Shown: in pieces, positions 42,084-50,337 of the stretch
Numbering within the stretch: the stretch's first letter is position 1
Layout of the letters: each line of letters opens with the position of its first letter
Assembly: GCF_040783535.2 (NCBI RefSeq)
Contig: NZ_JBFONW020000001.1
Span: 868,001 to 932,000, forward strand
DNA: 64,000 nt
DNA from: Aestuariibius insulae
GTDB lineage: Bacteria; Pseudomonadota; Alphaproteobacteria; Rhodobacterales; Rhodobacteraceae
Direction of reading: 5' to 3'
Program-made: the position numbers and the translations under genes
The notes under the pieces: generated by a model
Seen by the model: the letters and a program-made list of their open reading frames with translations, nothing else
Database searches by the model: none
Told to the model about the DNA's origin: nothing

Positions 42084-42106
42084 AAAAAGGCTCCGGTGGA
42101 GCCTTT
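42084..42106 (-). terminator. Rho-independent terminator of the beta-oxidation operon
   Basis: On the minus strand, AAAGGCTCC and GGAGCCTTT form a 9-bp stem with a 3-base loop, followed by further Ts (five in a row in total). It lies 160 bp beyond the FadB-type stop. Confidence 0.65.
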
Positions 42107-42184
42107 CACGTCAGAAGGGTCGGAGACCCTTCGTGCCGTTCATATGATCGAGCGCTTCCGCTCTAGCATGCGCGGCAAGAAGAG

Positions 42185-42217
42185 AGGGCGCGGTCCACAA
42201 TGACCGCGCCCTTTTTT
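42185..42217 (+). terminator. Strong terminator-like hairpin facing the plus strand
   Basis: Arms AGGGCGCGGTC (42185-42195) and GACCGCGCCCT (42202-42212) form an 11-bp stem with a 6-base loop and run into six Ts on the plus strand. No plus-strand gene ends here, so it may belong to an unannotated small RNA or act on antisense transcripts. Confidence 0.65.
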
Positions 42218-42266
42218 GGTAGCGTGCGTATAGCCCGAAGTGCCGATGGGATAGCGCAAACCTGCC

Positions 42267-44462
42267 TTAGGCGGCGGCCTTCGCCTCCTGACCGAAGCGA
42301 CCGTAAAAGCTCTGTCCTTTCTCGGCCATCTCCCGCAGCAGGGCCGGGCAGGCGAACCGCTCGCCGAACTGTTCCGTCAGCTGATCGCATCGCTCGGCAG
42401 CATAAGGCGTGCCAATGATATCGAGCCACGAGAACGGACCGCCCGACCAGGGTGCAAAGCCCCAGCCGAGGATCGCGCCCACATCGCCTTCGCGAATATC
42501 CTCGAGAACGCCTTCCTCAAGCGCCCGCACGGCTTCAAGCAACTGTGCGAAAAGCAGGCGGTGCTGCACATCGACAAGCTCGGGTTGATTGTCCTTTACG
42601 GGATATCGTCCTTCCAGCCCGTCCCACAGACCCTGGCGCTTGCCTTTCTCGTCATAGGCATAGAACCCGGCGCTCGACTTACGGCCCAGCCGACCCTCGC
42701 TCTCCATCCAGAAAAGCACCTCGTCGACTTCGTCATTGGGGTAGGCGTCACCCATCGCGGCCTTGGTCGCCTTGGCAATCTTCACGCCCAGATCGATCGA
42801 GGTCTCGTCGGTCAGCTGCAGCGGACCCAGCGGCATCCCGACCAGCTTCGCCGCATTTTCGATCAGGGCAGGCTCGACGCCCTCCTTCACCATGCGGATC
42901 CCCTCGTTGATATAAGGAATGATGCAGCGGTTGGCGTAGAAGAACCGCTCGTCATTGACGACGATCGGCGTCTTGCGGATCTGGCGCACGAAATCGAGTG
43001 CCTTTGCCACCGCAAGCGGCCCCGTTTCGCGGCCCTTGATGATCTCGACCAGCATCATCTTGTCGACGGGTGAGAAGAAGTGGATCCCGATGAACTGCTC
43101 TGGTCGCTTCGAAGCCTTCGCCAACTCGCTGATCGGCAAGGTGGAGGTGTTGGTCGCAAAGATGCAGTCCTCGCCCACGACCTCTTCGACGGCCTTGGTC
43201 ACGGTCGCCTTGATGCCCGGATCCTCGAAAACGGCCTCTACGATCAGATCGCATTCGGCCAGCGTCGCATAGTCCGTCGTCGTGGTGATCAGGCCCAAAA
43301 CGGCCTCCTTTTTCTCGGCCGTCACCTTCTTGCGGGCAATTCCCTTATCCATGTAATCGGCTGTGTAGGACTTGCCCTTATCCGCCGCCTCCTGCTTCTG
43401 ATCCAGAAGCACGACCTTGATCCCCGCGAGGGCCGATACCAAGGCGATTCCGGCGCCCATCATGCCCGCGCCGAGAACGCCGACCTTGCTTACCTTCTGA
43501 TCCGGAACATCCGGGCGGTTCGCGCCCTTTTCCAGGGCTTCCTTGTTGATGAAGAGCGACCGGATCATCGCGCTCGACGACGGATTGAGCAGAACGTTCG
43601 TGAACCACCGCGCCTCGATCTTCAGCGCCGTATCGAACGGCACCTGAGCGCCCTCATAAACCGCGCTCAGCAAGGCCTTTGCCGCCGGATAGACGCCCTG
43701 TGTCTTACCGTTCACCATGGCCGACGCGCCTACAAAGGTCATGAACCCGGCCGGGTGATAGGGTGCGCCGCCGGGCATCTTATAGCCCTTCTCGTCCCAG
43801 GGTTTGACGATCTTCGGCTCGCTCAGAACCCATTCCTTGGCCGCGGCGAGCGGATCGTCCACGACCTCGTCGATGACACCGGCAGCCTTCGCCTTCTTCG
43901 GGTCGTTCATTTTGCCCTCGAGCAGCAGCGGAGAGGCCGCCATCGCGCCCATCTTGCGCACCAGCCGCGTCGTGCCGCCTGCGCCCGGGAAGATTCCGAC
44001 CATGATCTCGGGCAGGCCGATCTTGGCCTTGGGGTTGTCGGCGCAAAAAATCCGGTGGCAGGCCAGCGGGATCTCCAGCCCGATGCCAAGCGCGGTCCCC
44101 GGAAGAGCCGCCGCAATCGGCTTACCGTCCTTGTTCGTCTTGGGATCCATACCCGCGCGTTCAATGCGGCGCAGAACGCCATGCATGTCCATCACCCCCT
44201 CGAATAGCGACTTAGCCGGATCGTCGCCGCCCGCATCCTTCATCCGCGCGATGATGTTCAGATCCATCCCGCCCGCAAAGGATCCCTCCTTGCCGGAGGT
44301 GATGACGATCCCTTTGACCGCCTCGTCGGCCAGCGCCTCGCCTACCAGCCGGTCGAGATCCTCGAACCCCTGCTGGTTCATCACGTTCATGGACTTGCCT
44401 TGCGTGTCCCAGGTGATGACGGCAACGCCATCGGCGCCTGTGTCCATCGTGAAATCGGTCAT
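42267..44462 (-). CDS. fadB: 3-hydroxyacyl-CoA dehydrogenase / enoyl-CoA hydratase (FadB/FadJ type)
   Basis: 731-aa bifunctional beta-oxidation enzyme. The N-terminal hydratase domain has GSFAGGMDLNIIARM and AALPGTALGIGLEIPLACHRIFCAD with PEIMVGIFPGAGGTTRLVRKMG. The dehydrogenase domain begins near residue 325 with VGVLGAGMMGAGIALVSALAG and has IGIHFFSPVDKMMLVEII. The ATG at 44462 has GAGGAGA upstream. It is the last gene of the minus-strand cluster before the hairpins. FadB versus FadJ cannot be told from sequence alone; the length fits both. Confidence 0.93.
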   Translation of the reverse strand: MTDFTMDTGADGVAVITWDTQGKSMNVMNQQGFEDLDRLVGEALADEAVKGIVITSGKEGSFAGGMDLNIIARMKDAGGDDPAKSLFEGVMDMHGVLRRIERAGMDPKTNKDGKPIAAALPGTALGIGLEIPLACHRIFCADNPKAKIGLPEIMVGIFPGAGGTTRLVRKMGAMAASPLLLEGKMNDPKKAKAAGVIDEVVDDPLAAAKEWVLSEPKIVKPWDEKGYKMPGGAPYHPAGFMTFVGASAMVNGKTQGVYPAAKALLSAVYEGAQVPFDTALKIEARWFTNVLLNPSSSAMIRSLFINKEALEKGANRPDVPDQKVSKVGVLGAGMMGAGIALVSALAGIKVVLLDQKQEAADKGKSYTADYMDKGIARKKVTAEKKEAVLGLITTTTDYATLAECDLIVEAVFEDPGIKATVTKAVEEVVGEDCIFATNTSTLPISELAKASKRPEQFIGIHFFSPVDKMMLVEIIKGRETGPLAVAKALDFVRQIRKTPIVVNDERFFYANRCIIPYINEGIRMVKEGVEPALIENAAKLVGMPLGPLQLTDETSIDLGVKIAKATKAAMGDAYPNDEVDEVLFWMESEGRLGRKSSAGFYAYDEKGKRQGLWDGLEGRYPVKDNQPELVDVQHRLLFAQLLEAVRALEEGVLEDIREGDVGAILGWGFAPWSGGPFSWLDIIGTPYAAERCDQLTEQFGERFACPALLREMAEKGQSFYGRFGQEAKAAA

Positions 44463-44482
44463 GGTTGTCTCCTCGGTCTCAT

Positions 44483-45034
44483 TCATGTCTCCGGCCTGTC
44501 GCCGGGTCCGTTGGGGTCGCGCCCCTCGGGACAGATTTTTTGCCGCGCCTCGACCATCACCTGCGTAAACAGCGACGGATCAGGCAGGGCGTTCTGCGAT
44601 GATGCAGCCTTCCAGTGCGGCCCGCGGCGGCGCAGGATCGATGTCACCGGAAAGGGATCCTCGATATACATCCCGTCCCGCAGGCACGAGGAGACATGCG
44701 TCCCCTCGATCATTTCTGGCCCGTGGAACTCGGCGGCGATACAGCTCCTCACGAACTGCGTTACCCCCACCTGATCAAGCCGCTTGCGGAACGCATTAAA
44801 CATCACGCGCAGATCGTCTTGTGTCCGCATGGTGATCTCGTGCTCGAACGTGGCCAGCGTAAAGGGTGCCTCGATCGCGTCGCAATAGGCGTCGAAATCC
44901 CCAGTCTCATAGGCCGCTCCCATACGGTCGAGCATCTCTTGGTAAAGCTCCTTGGCCCGTTCCGAACTCAGATCTCCGGTTGCAAGATCGCGGTCCGGCG
45001 TACCGGTTCCGTCCCCCTGGCCGGAGCTTGTCAT
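44483..45034 (-). CDS. NTF2/SnoaL-like hypothetical protein of the beta-oxidation cluster
   Basis: 183-aa soluble protein. ERAKELYQEMLDRMGAAYETGDFDAYCDAIEAPFTLATFEHEITMRTQDDLRVMFNAFRKRLDQVGVTQFVR has the look of an NTF2-like cone-fold domain. A basic C-terminal tail follows. Function is unknown. It is 5 bp downstream of the thiolase stop and 20 bp upstream of the fadB start, so it is co-transcribed with them. Confidence 0.75.
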   Translation of the reverse strand: MTSSGQGDGTGTPDRDLATGDLSSERAKELYQEMLDRMGAAYETGDFDAYCDAIEAPFTLATFEHEITMRTQDDLRVMFNAFRKRLDQVGVTQFVRSCIAAEFHGPEMIEGTHVSSCLRDGMYIEDPFPVTSILRRRGPHWKAASSQNALPDPSLFTQVMVEARQKICPEGRDPNGPGDRPET

Positions 45035-45039
45035 CCGCC

Positions 45040-46254
45040 TCAGACCCGCTCGATGATGGTGGCGGCGCCCATGCCGGAGGCCACGCATAGCGTCGCCAGC
45101 CCGACTTCTTTGTCAGACCGCTCCATCTCGTCGAGCAGCGTGCCGATGATGATCGCGCCGGACGCACCCAGCGGATGGCCCATCGCGATCGCCCCGCCGT
45201 TAACGTTAAGCTTATCGTGATCGACATCGAACCGCTGCATGAAGCGAAGCACGACCGACGCGAAGGCCTCATTCACTTCGAAAAGATCGATATCTCTGAT
45301 CTGCATACCGTGATCGGCCAGGATCTTTTCCGTCACCGGAACCGGTCCCGTCAGCATGATCGTCGGATCGGTTCCGATCTTCGACGTCGCCCGGATCCGC
45401 GCGCGCGGCGTGAGGCCGTTGGCGTCGCCGAACGCCTTGTCGCCGATGAGAACGGCGGCGGCGCCATCGACGATCCCTGAAGAATTTCCCGCATGATGGA
45501 TATGGTTGATCGCCTCGAGATGCGGATACTTCATGATCGCGATCTTGTCGAAGCCGGGCATTACCTCGCCCATCTCCCTGAACGACGCTTTCAGCGCGCC
45601 GAGCGATTGCATGTCGGTGCCGGGGCGCATGTATTCGTCGTGGCTCAGGATCTCGACCCCGTTCACATCGCGCACCGTGATGACTGACTTGTCAAAGCGA
45701 TTGTCGTCCCAAGCCGCCTTGGCGCGTTTCTGGCTTTCGACCGCATAAGCGTCCGCATCGTCGCGACTGATCCCGTATTCGGTCGCAATGATATCGGCCG
45801 AAATGCCCTGCGGCACAAAATAGGTGTCCATCGCAATCGACGGATCGACCGCAATCGCCGCCCCGTCCGACCCCATGGCTACGCGGCCCATCATCTCGAC
45901 CCCGCCTGCGATATAGCCATGCCCGGCTTCCCCACGCACCTGATTGGCAGCAAGGTTCACGGCTTCCATGCCGCTCGCGCAGAAGCGGTTGATCGACAGG
46001 CCCGGGATCCGCTCGTCCAGATCGGAGGCCAGAACGGCGGTCCGCGCCAGGCACCCGCCCTGCTCCATGACCTGTGTGGCATTGCCCCAGATCACGTCCT
46101 CGACCGCATGCCCCTCAAGACCGCTGCGCTCCTTGATCGCGTTGAGCGTCAGCGCCGAGAGCCGCGCGGCAGTCACTTCATGCAGCGCGCCATCCTTGCG
46201 GCCCTTCCCGCGCGGCGTGCGCACGGCGTCGTAGATATAGGCCTCTTCAGTCAT
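45040..46254 (-). CDS. fadA: Acetyl-CoA C-acyltransferase (thiolase)
   Basis: 404-aa thiolase cleaving 3-ketoacyl-CoA. The nucleophile is in INRFCASGMEAVNLAANQ (Cys about 90), the His motif is NVNGGAIAMGHPLGASGA and the C-terminal Cys is in ATLCVASGMGAATI. The DAVRTPRGKGRKDGALHEVTAARLSA opening is typical of FadA-like degradative thiolases. The ATG at 46254 follows GAGGAGAC. Genes for a GST upstream and an NTF2-like protein downstream are within 15 bp, forming one unit. Confidence 0.93.
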   Translation of the reverse strand: MTEEAYIYDAVRTPRGKGRKDGALHEVTAARLSALTLNAIKERSGLEGHAVEDVIWGNATQVMEQGGCLARTAVLASDLDERIPGLSINRFCASGMEAVNLAANQVRGEAGHGYIAGGVEMMGRVAMGSDGAAIAVDPSIAMDTYFVPQGISADIIATEYGISRDDADAYAVESQKRAKAAWDDNRFDKSVITVRDVNGVEILSHDEYMRPGTDMQSLGALKASFREMGEVMPGFDKIAIMKYPHLEAINHIHHAGNSSGIVDGAAAVLIGDKAFGDANGLTPRARIRATSKIGTDPTIMLTGPVPVTEKILADHGMQIRDIDLFEVNEAFASVVLRFMQRFDVDHDKLNVNGGAIAMGHPLGASGAIIIGTLLDEMERSDKEVGLATLCVASGMGAATIIERV

Positions 46255-46268
46255 GATAGTCTCCTCAT

Positions 46269-46904
46269 TCAGGCGCGGTCCGCGGGGGAGCCGGGCATCA
46301 GATCGTAAGGGTGTGTCCAACCGGGCAGGCCCGAGATACGGCCTAGCCAACGGTCGATATTTGGATAGGTGGCGCGGTCAAAGCCGAAGGGCTCGCCGTA
46401 GAACAGGTATCCGCAAGTGGCGAAATCGGCGATCGTCGGCCCGCCGCCTACAAGCCAGTCGCGGCCGCCCAGATTGGCGTCGAGCACCTTGAGCGCCGAG
46501 CCCAGCCGCATCGACATGAAGGCATTCACCTCAGCGTTGCGCTTCTCCTCGGGCAGGAAATTCATGTTGAACCTCAAGGGGCCTGCAACGCCCGAGATCT
46601 TGTGGTTGTCGAACAGTAGCCAGCGCAGCACCTCGCGCCGCGCGTTGCCATCGGCCCAGCCGAACCGGCCGCTCTTTTCGGCGGCATAATCCTGTATGGC
46701 GCCGGACTGGCTCAGCACATAATTGCCGTCGACCATGACGGGTACCTCGCCCATCGGGTTGAGCGCACGGAAATCCGGGGTCCGGGTGGCGCCATTGAAG
46801 AAATCCACAAAGACCGGCTCCCACTCCAGCCCGGAGAGCTCAAGCGTCAGCGCGGCCTTATAAGCGTTGCCGCTCTCTCCAAAACAACGAAGCTGGATCG
46901 TCAT
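46269..46904 (-). CDS. Glutathione S-transferase family protein (beta-oxidation cluster)
   Basis: 211-aa GST. The N-terminal domain has IQLRCFGESGNAYKAALTLELSGLEWEPVFVDFFNG and NPMGEVPVMVDGNYVLSQSGAIQDYAAEK, with the SG pair that binds the glutathione glutamate. The C-terminal domain includes WLVGGGPTIADFATCGYLFY. It differs in both halves from the GST at 6239, so the two are not recent duplicates. It lies 14 bp upstream of the thiolase gene. Confidence 0.88.
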   Translation of the reverse strand: MTIQLRCFGESGNAYKAALTLELSGLEWEPVFVDFFNGATRTPDFRALNPMGEVPVMVDGNYVLSQSGAIQDYAAEKSGRFGWADGNARREVLRWLLFDNHKISGVAGPLRFNMNFLPEEKRNAEVNAFMSMRLGSALKVLDANLGGRDWLVGGGPTIADFATCGYLFYGEPFGFDRATYPNIDRWLGRISGLPGWTHPYDLMPGSPADRA

Positions 46905-46946
46905 CGCGTCCCTCCCGAACCGCAACGCCCGGGATGATCCGTCAAA

Positions 46947-47153
46947 TGAGTATTTCTGGCCAGATGAAGAGGATCCCGCCTCCGCGGTAACGGAGCATTA
47001 AGGTTAATGGCGGTACCCTTCACAGGCGGTACAGGCTGGAGAGCCGATGGCCGTGCCAGGTGAAGCTTCTCTTCGGGCCACAAGCTCCGCAATTGCGGAG
47101 CACCGGTCCGGAGCGGAGTGGATCCCGGATCCTCATTTGGCCAGAAATACTCA
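46947..47153. repeat. Large inverted pair of the dispersed repeat
   Basis: TGAGTATTTCTGGCCAGATGAAGAGGATCC starts at 46947 (given here as TGAGTATTTC, TGGCCAGATGAAG, AGGATCC) and its near complement GGATCCTCATTTGGCC-AGAAATACTCA ends at 47153. About 150 bases lie between. The inner part has CATTAAGGTTAATG (46996-47009) and the small palindrome CTCCGCAATTGCGGAG. Neighbouring genes on both sides are on the minus strand. The pair could fold into a long hairpin or mark a mobile repeat. Confidence 0.75.
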
Positions 47154-47166
47154 AATCCCACGGGCG

Positions 47167-47400
47167 TCATTTGCGCTTGTCCATCGAACCGCCGGGCGCG
47201 CCGTACTCCACGATGAACGCATCGAACGCGCTGGCCAGTCGATCCTTATCGGCGATCGTATCGAGATTTTCCAAAAGCACCGTTAGCAGATAGTTATTGC
47301 CTAGCCCGTATTCATCATTGAGCGCCCGCAAACGCGCATAGGCGTCCTCGGTTAGCGCGGCAGAGAACCGCTTGGGTAGGGGTAGCCGCTTTTTTGCCAT
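47167..47400 (-). CDS. Small RHH-like hypothetical protein
   Basis: 77-aa basic protein, MAKKRLPLPKRFSAALTEDAYARLRALNDEYGLGNNYLLTVLLENLD..., with a possible ribbon-helix-helix-like start and a long helix. No catalytic motif is visible. It lies 52 bp downstream of the acyl-CoA dehydrogenase gene and upstream of the inverted repeat. A role in DNA binding is a guess from composition only. Confidence 0.7.
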   Translation of the reverse strand: MAKKRLPLPKRFSAALTEDAYARLRALNDEYGLGNNYLLTVLLENLDTIADKDRLASAFDAFIVEYGAPGGSMDKRK

Positions 47401-47452
47401 CGGGACCTCCCATCACGATGACGGGCGGCCACATGGGCCGCCCGATGGGTCT

Positions 47453-49240
47453 TTAGAAGTTCGCCGCGTCTAGCGCCATCACAGGTTCCGCACCGCTTTG
47501 AATGCGGGCCAGATGCGTGGCCGTCACGGGCAACTGGCGCGCCATGTAGTAGCGGCCCGTCGCCAGCTTGGTATCGTAGAACTCCCGGTCGGACGCGCCG
47601 CCTTCAAGAGCTTCCATCGCCGCCTTGCCCATACGCGCCCACATCAGACCCATGCAGGTTTGACCGAAGAGGTGCATAAAATCGTATGACCCGGCGAGCG
47701 CGTTATTGGGGTTCTTCATGCCGTTCTGCATGAAATACATCCCCGCGGTCTGAAGATCCTTCGACGCCGCCTTCAGCGGATCGAGGAAGTCCTTTTTCAG
47801 CGCCTCGTTCCCCTCGTTCTCCTTGATAAAAGCCTTCACCATCTCAAAGAACGTCATGACAGTCCTACCGCCGTTCTGCGCCAGCTTGCGGCCCACCAGA
47901 TCGAGCGACTGGATCCCGTTCGTTCCCTCATAGATCATTGTGATCCGCGCATCGCGTACGAACTGCTCAAGCCCCCATTCGCGGGTGAAGCCCGATCCGC
48001 CCAGTGTCTGCTGAGCAAGCACGGTTGTCTCAAAGCCCTTGTCGGTCAGGAACCCTTTCAGAACCGGCGTCAGAAGCGACACCATCGCCTCGGCGTCGAC
48101 ATCCTCGGACCGGTGGCCCTGATCGATCAGCGACGCACCCCAGAAGGTGAAGGCGCGCGCGCCTTCGACAAAGCTTTTCTGATCCATCAGGTTGCGGCGC
48201 ACATCGGGGTGCACAATGATCGGATCGGCGGGCTTTTCAGGCGCCTGAACGCCGGTCGCATCACGGCCCTGCAAACGATCCTGGGCGAAGCCGAGGGCGT
48301 TCTGATAGGCCACCGCGCCCTGGGCATAGCCCTGCAGCGCCACGCCCAGACGCGCTTCGTTCATCATGGTGAACATCGCGCGCATGCCCTTGTGCATCTC
48401 GCCGATCAGATAACCTGTCGCGCCGTCATAGTTCATCACGCAGGTGGCGTTGCCATGGATGCCCATCTTCTTTTCAAGGCCGCCGCAAGAGAGCGCGTTG
48501 CGCTCTCCCAGCGAGCCGTCGTCCTTGACGAGGAACTTCGGCACGATGAACAGCGAGATGCCCTTTACACCCTCGGGTCCGCCCGGGATCTTGGCGAGGA
48601 CGAGGTGAACGACGTTGTCGACCATGTCGTGCTCCCCGGCCGAGATCCAGATTTTCTGTCCCGAGATCTTGTAGGTGCCATTGTCCTGCGGCTCGGCCTT
48701 GGTGCGGATCAGACCCAGATCCGTGCCGCATTGCGGCTCGGTCAGGTTCATCGTGCCGCCCCACTGACCCGAGATCATGTTCGGCAGGTAGGTCTGCTTC
48801 TGCTGGTCCGAGCCGTGCACATGGATCGCGGCACAAGCGCCATGGGTTAGACCCTGATACATATTGAACGCCATGTTCGCCGATGAGAACATCTCGCCCA
48901 CAGCAGTCTGCACCAGATAGGGAAGGCCCTGACCGCCATATTCGGGATCGGCATCAAGGCCCATCCAGCCGCCCTCGCGGACCTGCTCGAAGGCCTCTTT
49001 GAAGCCATCGGGCGTGCGCACCACACCGTTTTCCAGTTTGCAGCCCTGCTCGTCGCCAATGATGTTCAGAGGCGCCATGACCTCCATCGCGATCTTGCCG
49101 GCCTCGCCGAGAATGGCATCCGTGAATTCCCGGTCGAGATCCTCGTATCCCGGAATATCCTGCTCGCTCACCTTGAGCATGTCGTGCAGGACGAATTGCA
49201 TATCCTTGGTCGGTGCGTCGTAGATCGGCATGGTGGTCAC
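47453..49240 (-). CDS. Acyl-CoA dehydrogenase with C-terminal extension (DmdC/FadE-like)
   Basis: 595-aa FAD-dependent dehydrogenase. The N-terminal segment PIYDAPTKDMQFVLHDMLKV and the central MNLTEPQCGTDLGLIRTKAEPQDNGTYKISGQKIWISAGEHDM are family hallmarks; the FAD/active-site region is QQTLGGSGFTREWGLEQFVRDARITMIYEGTNGIQSLDLVGRK, with the Glu in YEGTNGIQ. The C-terminal 130 residues match the acyl-CoA dehydrogenase C-terminal domain. DmdC of the DMSP demethylation pathway belongs to this family; a general FadE is equally possible. The MerR gene is 36 bp upstream. Confidence 0.9.
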   Translation of the reverse strand: MTTMPIYDAPTKDMQFVLHDMLKVSEQDIPGYEDLDREFTDAILGEAGKIAMEVMAPLNIIGDEQGCKLENGVVRTPDGFKEAFEQVREGGWMGLDADPEYGGQGLPYLVQTAVGEMFSSANMAFNMYQGLTHGACAAIHVHGSDQQKQTYLPNMISGQWGGTMNLTEPQCGTDLGLIRTKAEPQDNGTYKISGQKIWISAGEHDMVDNVVHLVLAKIPGGPEGVKGISLFIVPKFLVKDDGSLGERNALSCGGLEKKMGIHGNATCVMNYDGATGYLIGEMHKGMRAMFTMMNEARLGVALQGYAQGAVAYQNALGFAQDRLQGRDATGVQAPEKPADPIIVHPDVRRNLMDQKSFVEGARAFTFWGASLIDQGHRSEDVDAEAMVSLLTPVLKGFLTDKGFETTVLAQQTLGGSGFTREWGLEQFVRDARITMIYEGTNGIQSLDLVGRKLAQNGGRTVMTFFEMVKAFIKENEGNEALKKDFLDPLKAASKDLQTAGMYFMQNGMKNPNNALAGSYDFMHLFGQTCMGLMWARMGKAAMEALEGGASDREFYDTKLATGRYYMARQLPVTATHLARIQSGAEPVMALDAANF

Positions 49241-49276
49241 TCTCCCTAATATCGGTACCGGCGCGGGGTCCGGCGG

Positions 49277-49672
49277 TTATTCTGCGGCGACGCGCGCGCC
49301 CAACTCGGCCAGCTTCTCGGCGCCCCAGCGCATCTGCTCCCGAAGTTCGTCGATCGCGATATCAAGCTCGGCCCGCTGAGCTTCCATCTCCTTGAGATGG
49401 CGCTGGGCGACCTCGTAGGTGCGGACCAGCTGCGTCTGCTGGGCGTCGTCCAGATCATAAAGATCCAGAAGCTGGCGAATCTCCTCGAGGCTGAAGCCAA
49501 AGCGCTTGCCGCGCAGGATCAGCTTGAGCCGCGCGCGGTCGCGCTTGGTAAAAAGCCGCTTTGTTCCCTGACGGATTGGGAACAACAGCTCTTTCGCTTC
49601 ATAAAAACGCAGCGTCCGGGGCGTTACGTCGAACGCCTCGCACATCTGGCGGATTGTCATCGTCTCGGTCAT
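49277..49672 (-). CDS. MerR family transcriptional regulator (beta-oxidation cluster)
   Basis: 131-aa regulator. The winged HTH is MTIRQMCEAFDVTPRTLRFYEAKELLFPIRQGTKRLFTKRDRARLKLILRGKRFGFSLEEIRQLL (about residues 4-70), followed by a coiled-coil dimerisation helix. The tail lacks cysteines for metal binding, as in LiuR-type MerR proteins that respond to acyl-CoA intermediates. Start at 49672 is chosen because GAGG lies 9 bases upstream; ATG 49681 has no site. It is the first gene of the minus-strand cluster, and a 19-bp-spacer promoter precedes it. Confidence 0.88.
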   Translation of the reverse strand: MTETMTIRQMCEAFDVTPRTLRFYEAKELLFPIRQGTKRLFTKRDRARLKLILRGKRFGFSLEEIRQLLDLYDLDDAQQTQLVRTYEVAQRHLKEMEAQRAELDIAIDELREQMRWGAEKLAELGARVAAE

Positions 49673-49734
49673 CTCATCCATCCTCAACGGTCATGGGTCG
49701 TATTCGAGACCGCCGATTTGAGAAATTTGAACCC

Positions 49735-49771
49735 ACTCTACAAGCAAGCTTGACGTGAAGGTAAACGTAAC
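49735..49771 (-). promoter_or_regulatory. Candidate MerR-type promoter/operator
   Basis: On the minus strand TTTACC (49765-49760) and TAGAGT (49740-49735) are separated by exactly 19 bases, the lengthened spacer typical of MerR-activated promoters. The overlapping plus-strand sequence CTTGACGTGAAGGTAAACG resembles the LiuR/FadP-type ACGT-containing operators of proteobacterial fatty-acid MerR regulators. Position and spacing are observed; regulation is inferred. Confidence 0.4.
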
Positions 49772-49854
49772 GCGGCGTCACGAGGATCTTAACGAAAGGT
49801 CAATAAACCTGACGCTAGGTCATCGGAAACAATCCGTCGGGTCTAAAGGCTGGC

Positions 49855-50337
49855 TTAGTAGAGGATCAGCGTAAAAGGATCAGGTCTAATCCGCCACGTT
49901 CCGCCATCTGGTGTCGAGAATGTCCAACTCTTGCCGTCCCAAGAATGGCTATTTGAAGCCCAGACATAATGCGATGCCGCAGGCACTAGATAGAACGGAT
50001 CCAGCAGATCCCCCAGCCGAACTTCTCCAATCTTGTCGCCCGGCGCCGCGAAGACCTCATAGACCACAAAGTCGGGATCGTTGGACGCGATCAGGTTGTC
50101 TGCATAGGGCACCAGGAGAAACGCTCCTTCATCGTCTGGAATGGCCGTTCTGCGAAACCCTTCGATGATCCAAGGCTCGGCCTCCCCCGCGCGTACCTCG
50201 ACGCGATCTTCCGACAGATCCCCACGCACCGAGATGCCGTCCTTGGTTTCGAAGGACCAATCCTTGGGCGGTTGCAGCGGCGTATCGGCCAAGACGGATC
50301 CGGCGGCCAGAAGAGTCGCGATGACAAACGCTCTCAT
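49855..50337 (-). CDS. Secreted hypothetical protein
   Basis: 160-aa protein with a signal peptide (MRAFVIATLLAAGSVLAD). The mature protein is a beta-rich sequence (WSFETKDGISVRGDLSEDRVEVRAGEAEPWIIEGFRR; PDFVVYEVFAAPGDKIGEVRLGDLLDPFYLVPA; HSWDGKSWTFSTPDGGTWRI) with no domain I recognise. Its ATG overlaps the stop of the second MerR gene by 4 bp (ATGA), so the two are translated together. Periplasmic location is likely. Confidence 0.75.
   Translation of the reverse strand: MRAFVIATLLAAGSVLADTPLQPPKDWSFETKDGISVRGDLSEDRVEVRAGEAEPWIIEGFRRTAIPDDEGAFLLVPYADNLIASNDPDFVVYEVFAAPGDKIGEVRLGDLLDPFYLVPAASHYVWASNSHSWDGKSWTFSTPDGGTWRIRPDPFTLILY

Larger units (their letters stand above)
41960..42266. other. 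307-bp intergenic region rich in hairpins
   Basis: The region between the acyl-CoA synthetase start and the FadB-type stop contains four successive hairpins from 42086 to 42212, two of them followed by T-runs on opposite strands. No convincing coding frame is present. It may include a small RNA gene. Confidence 0.6.
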
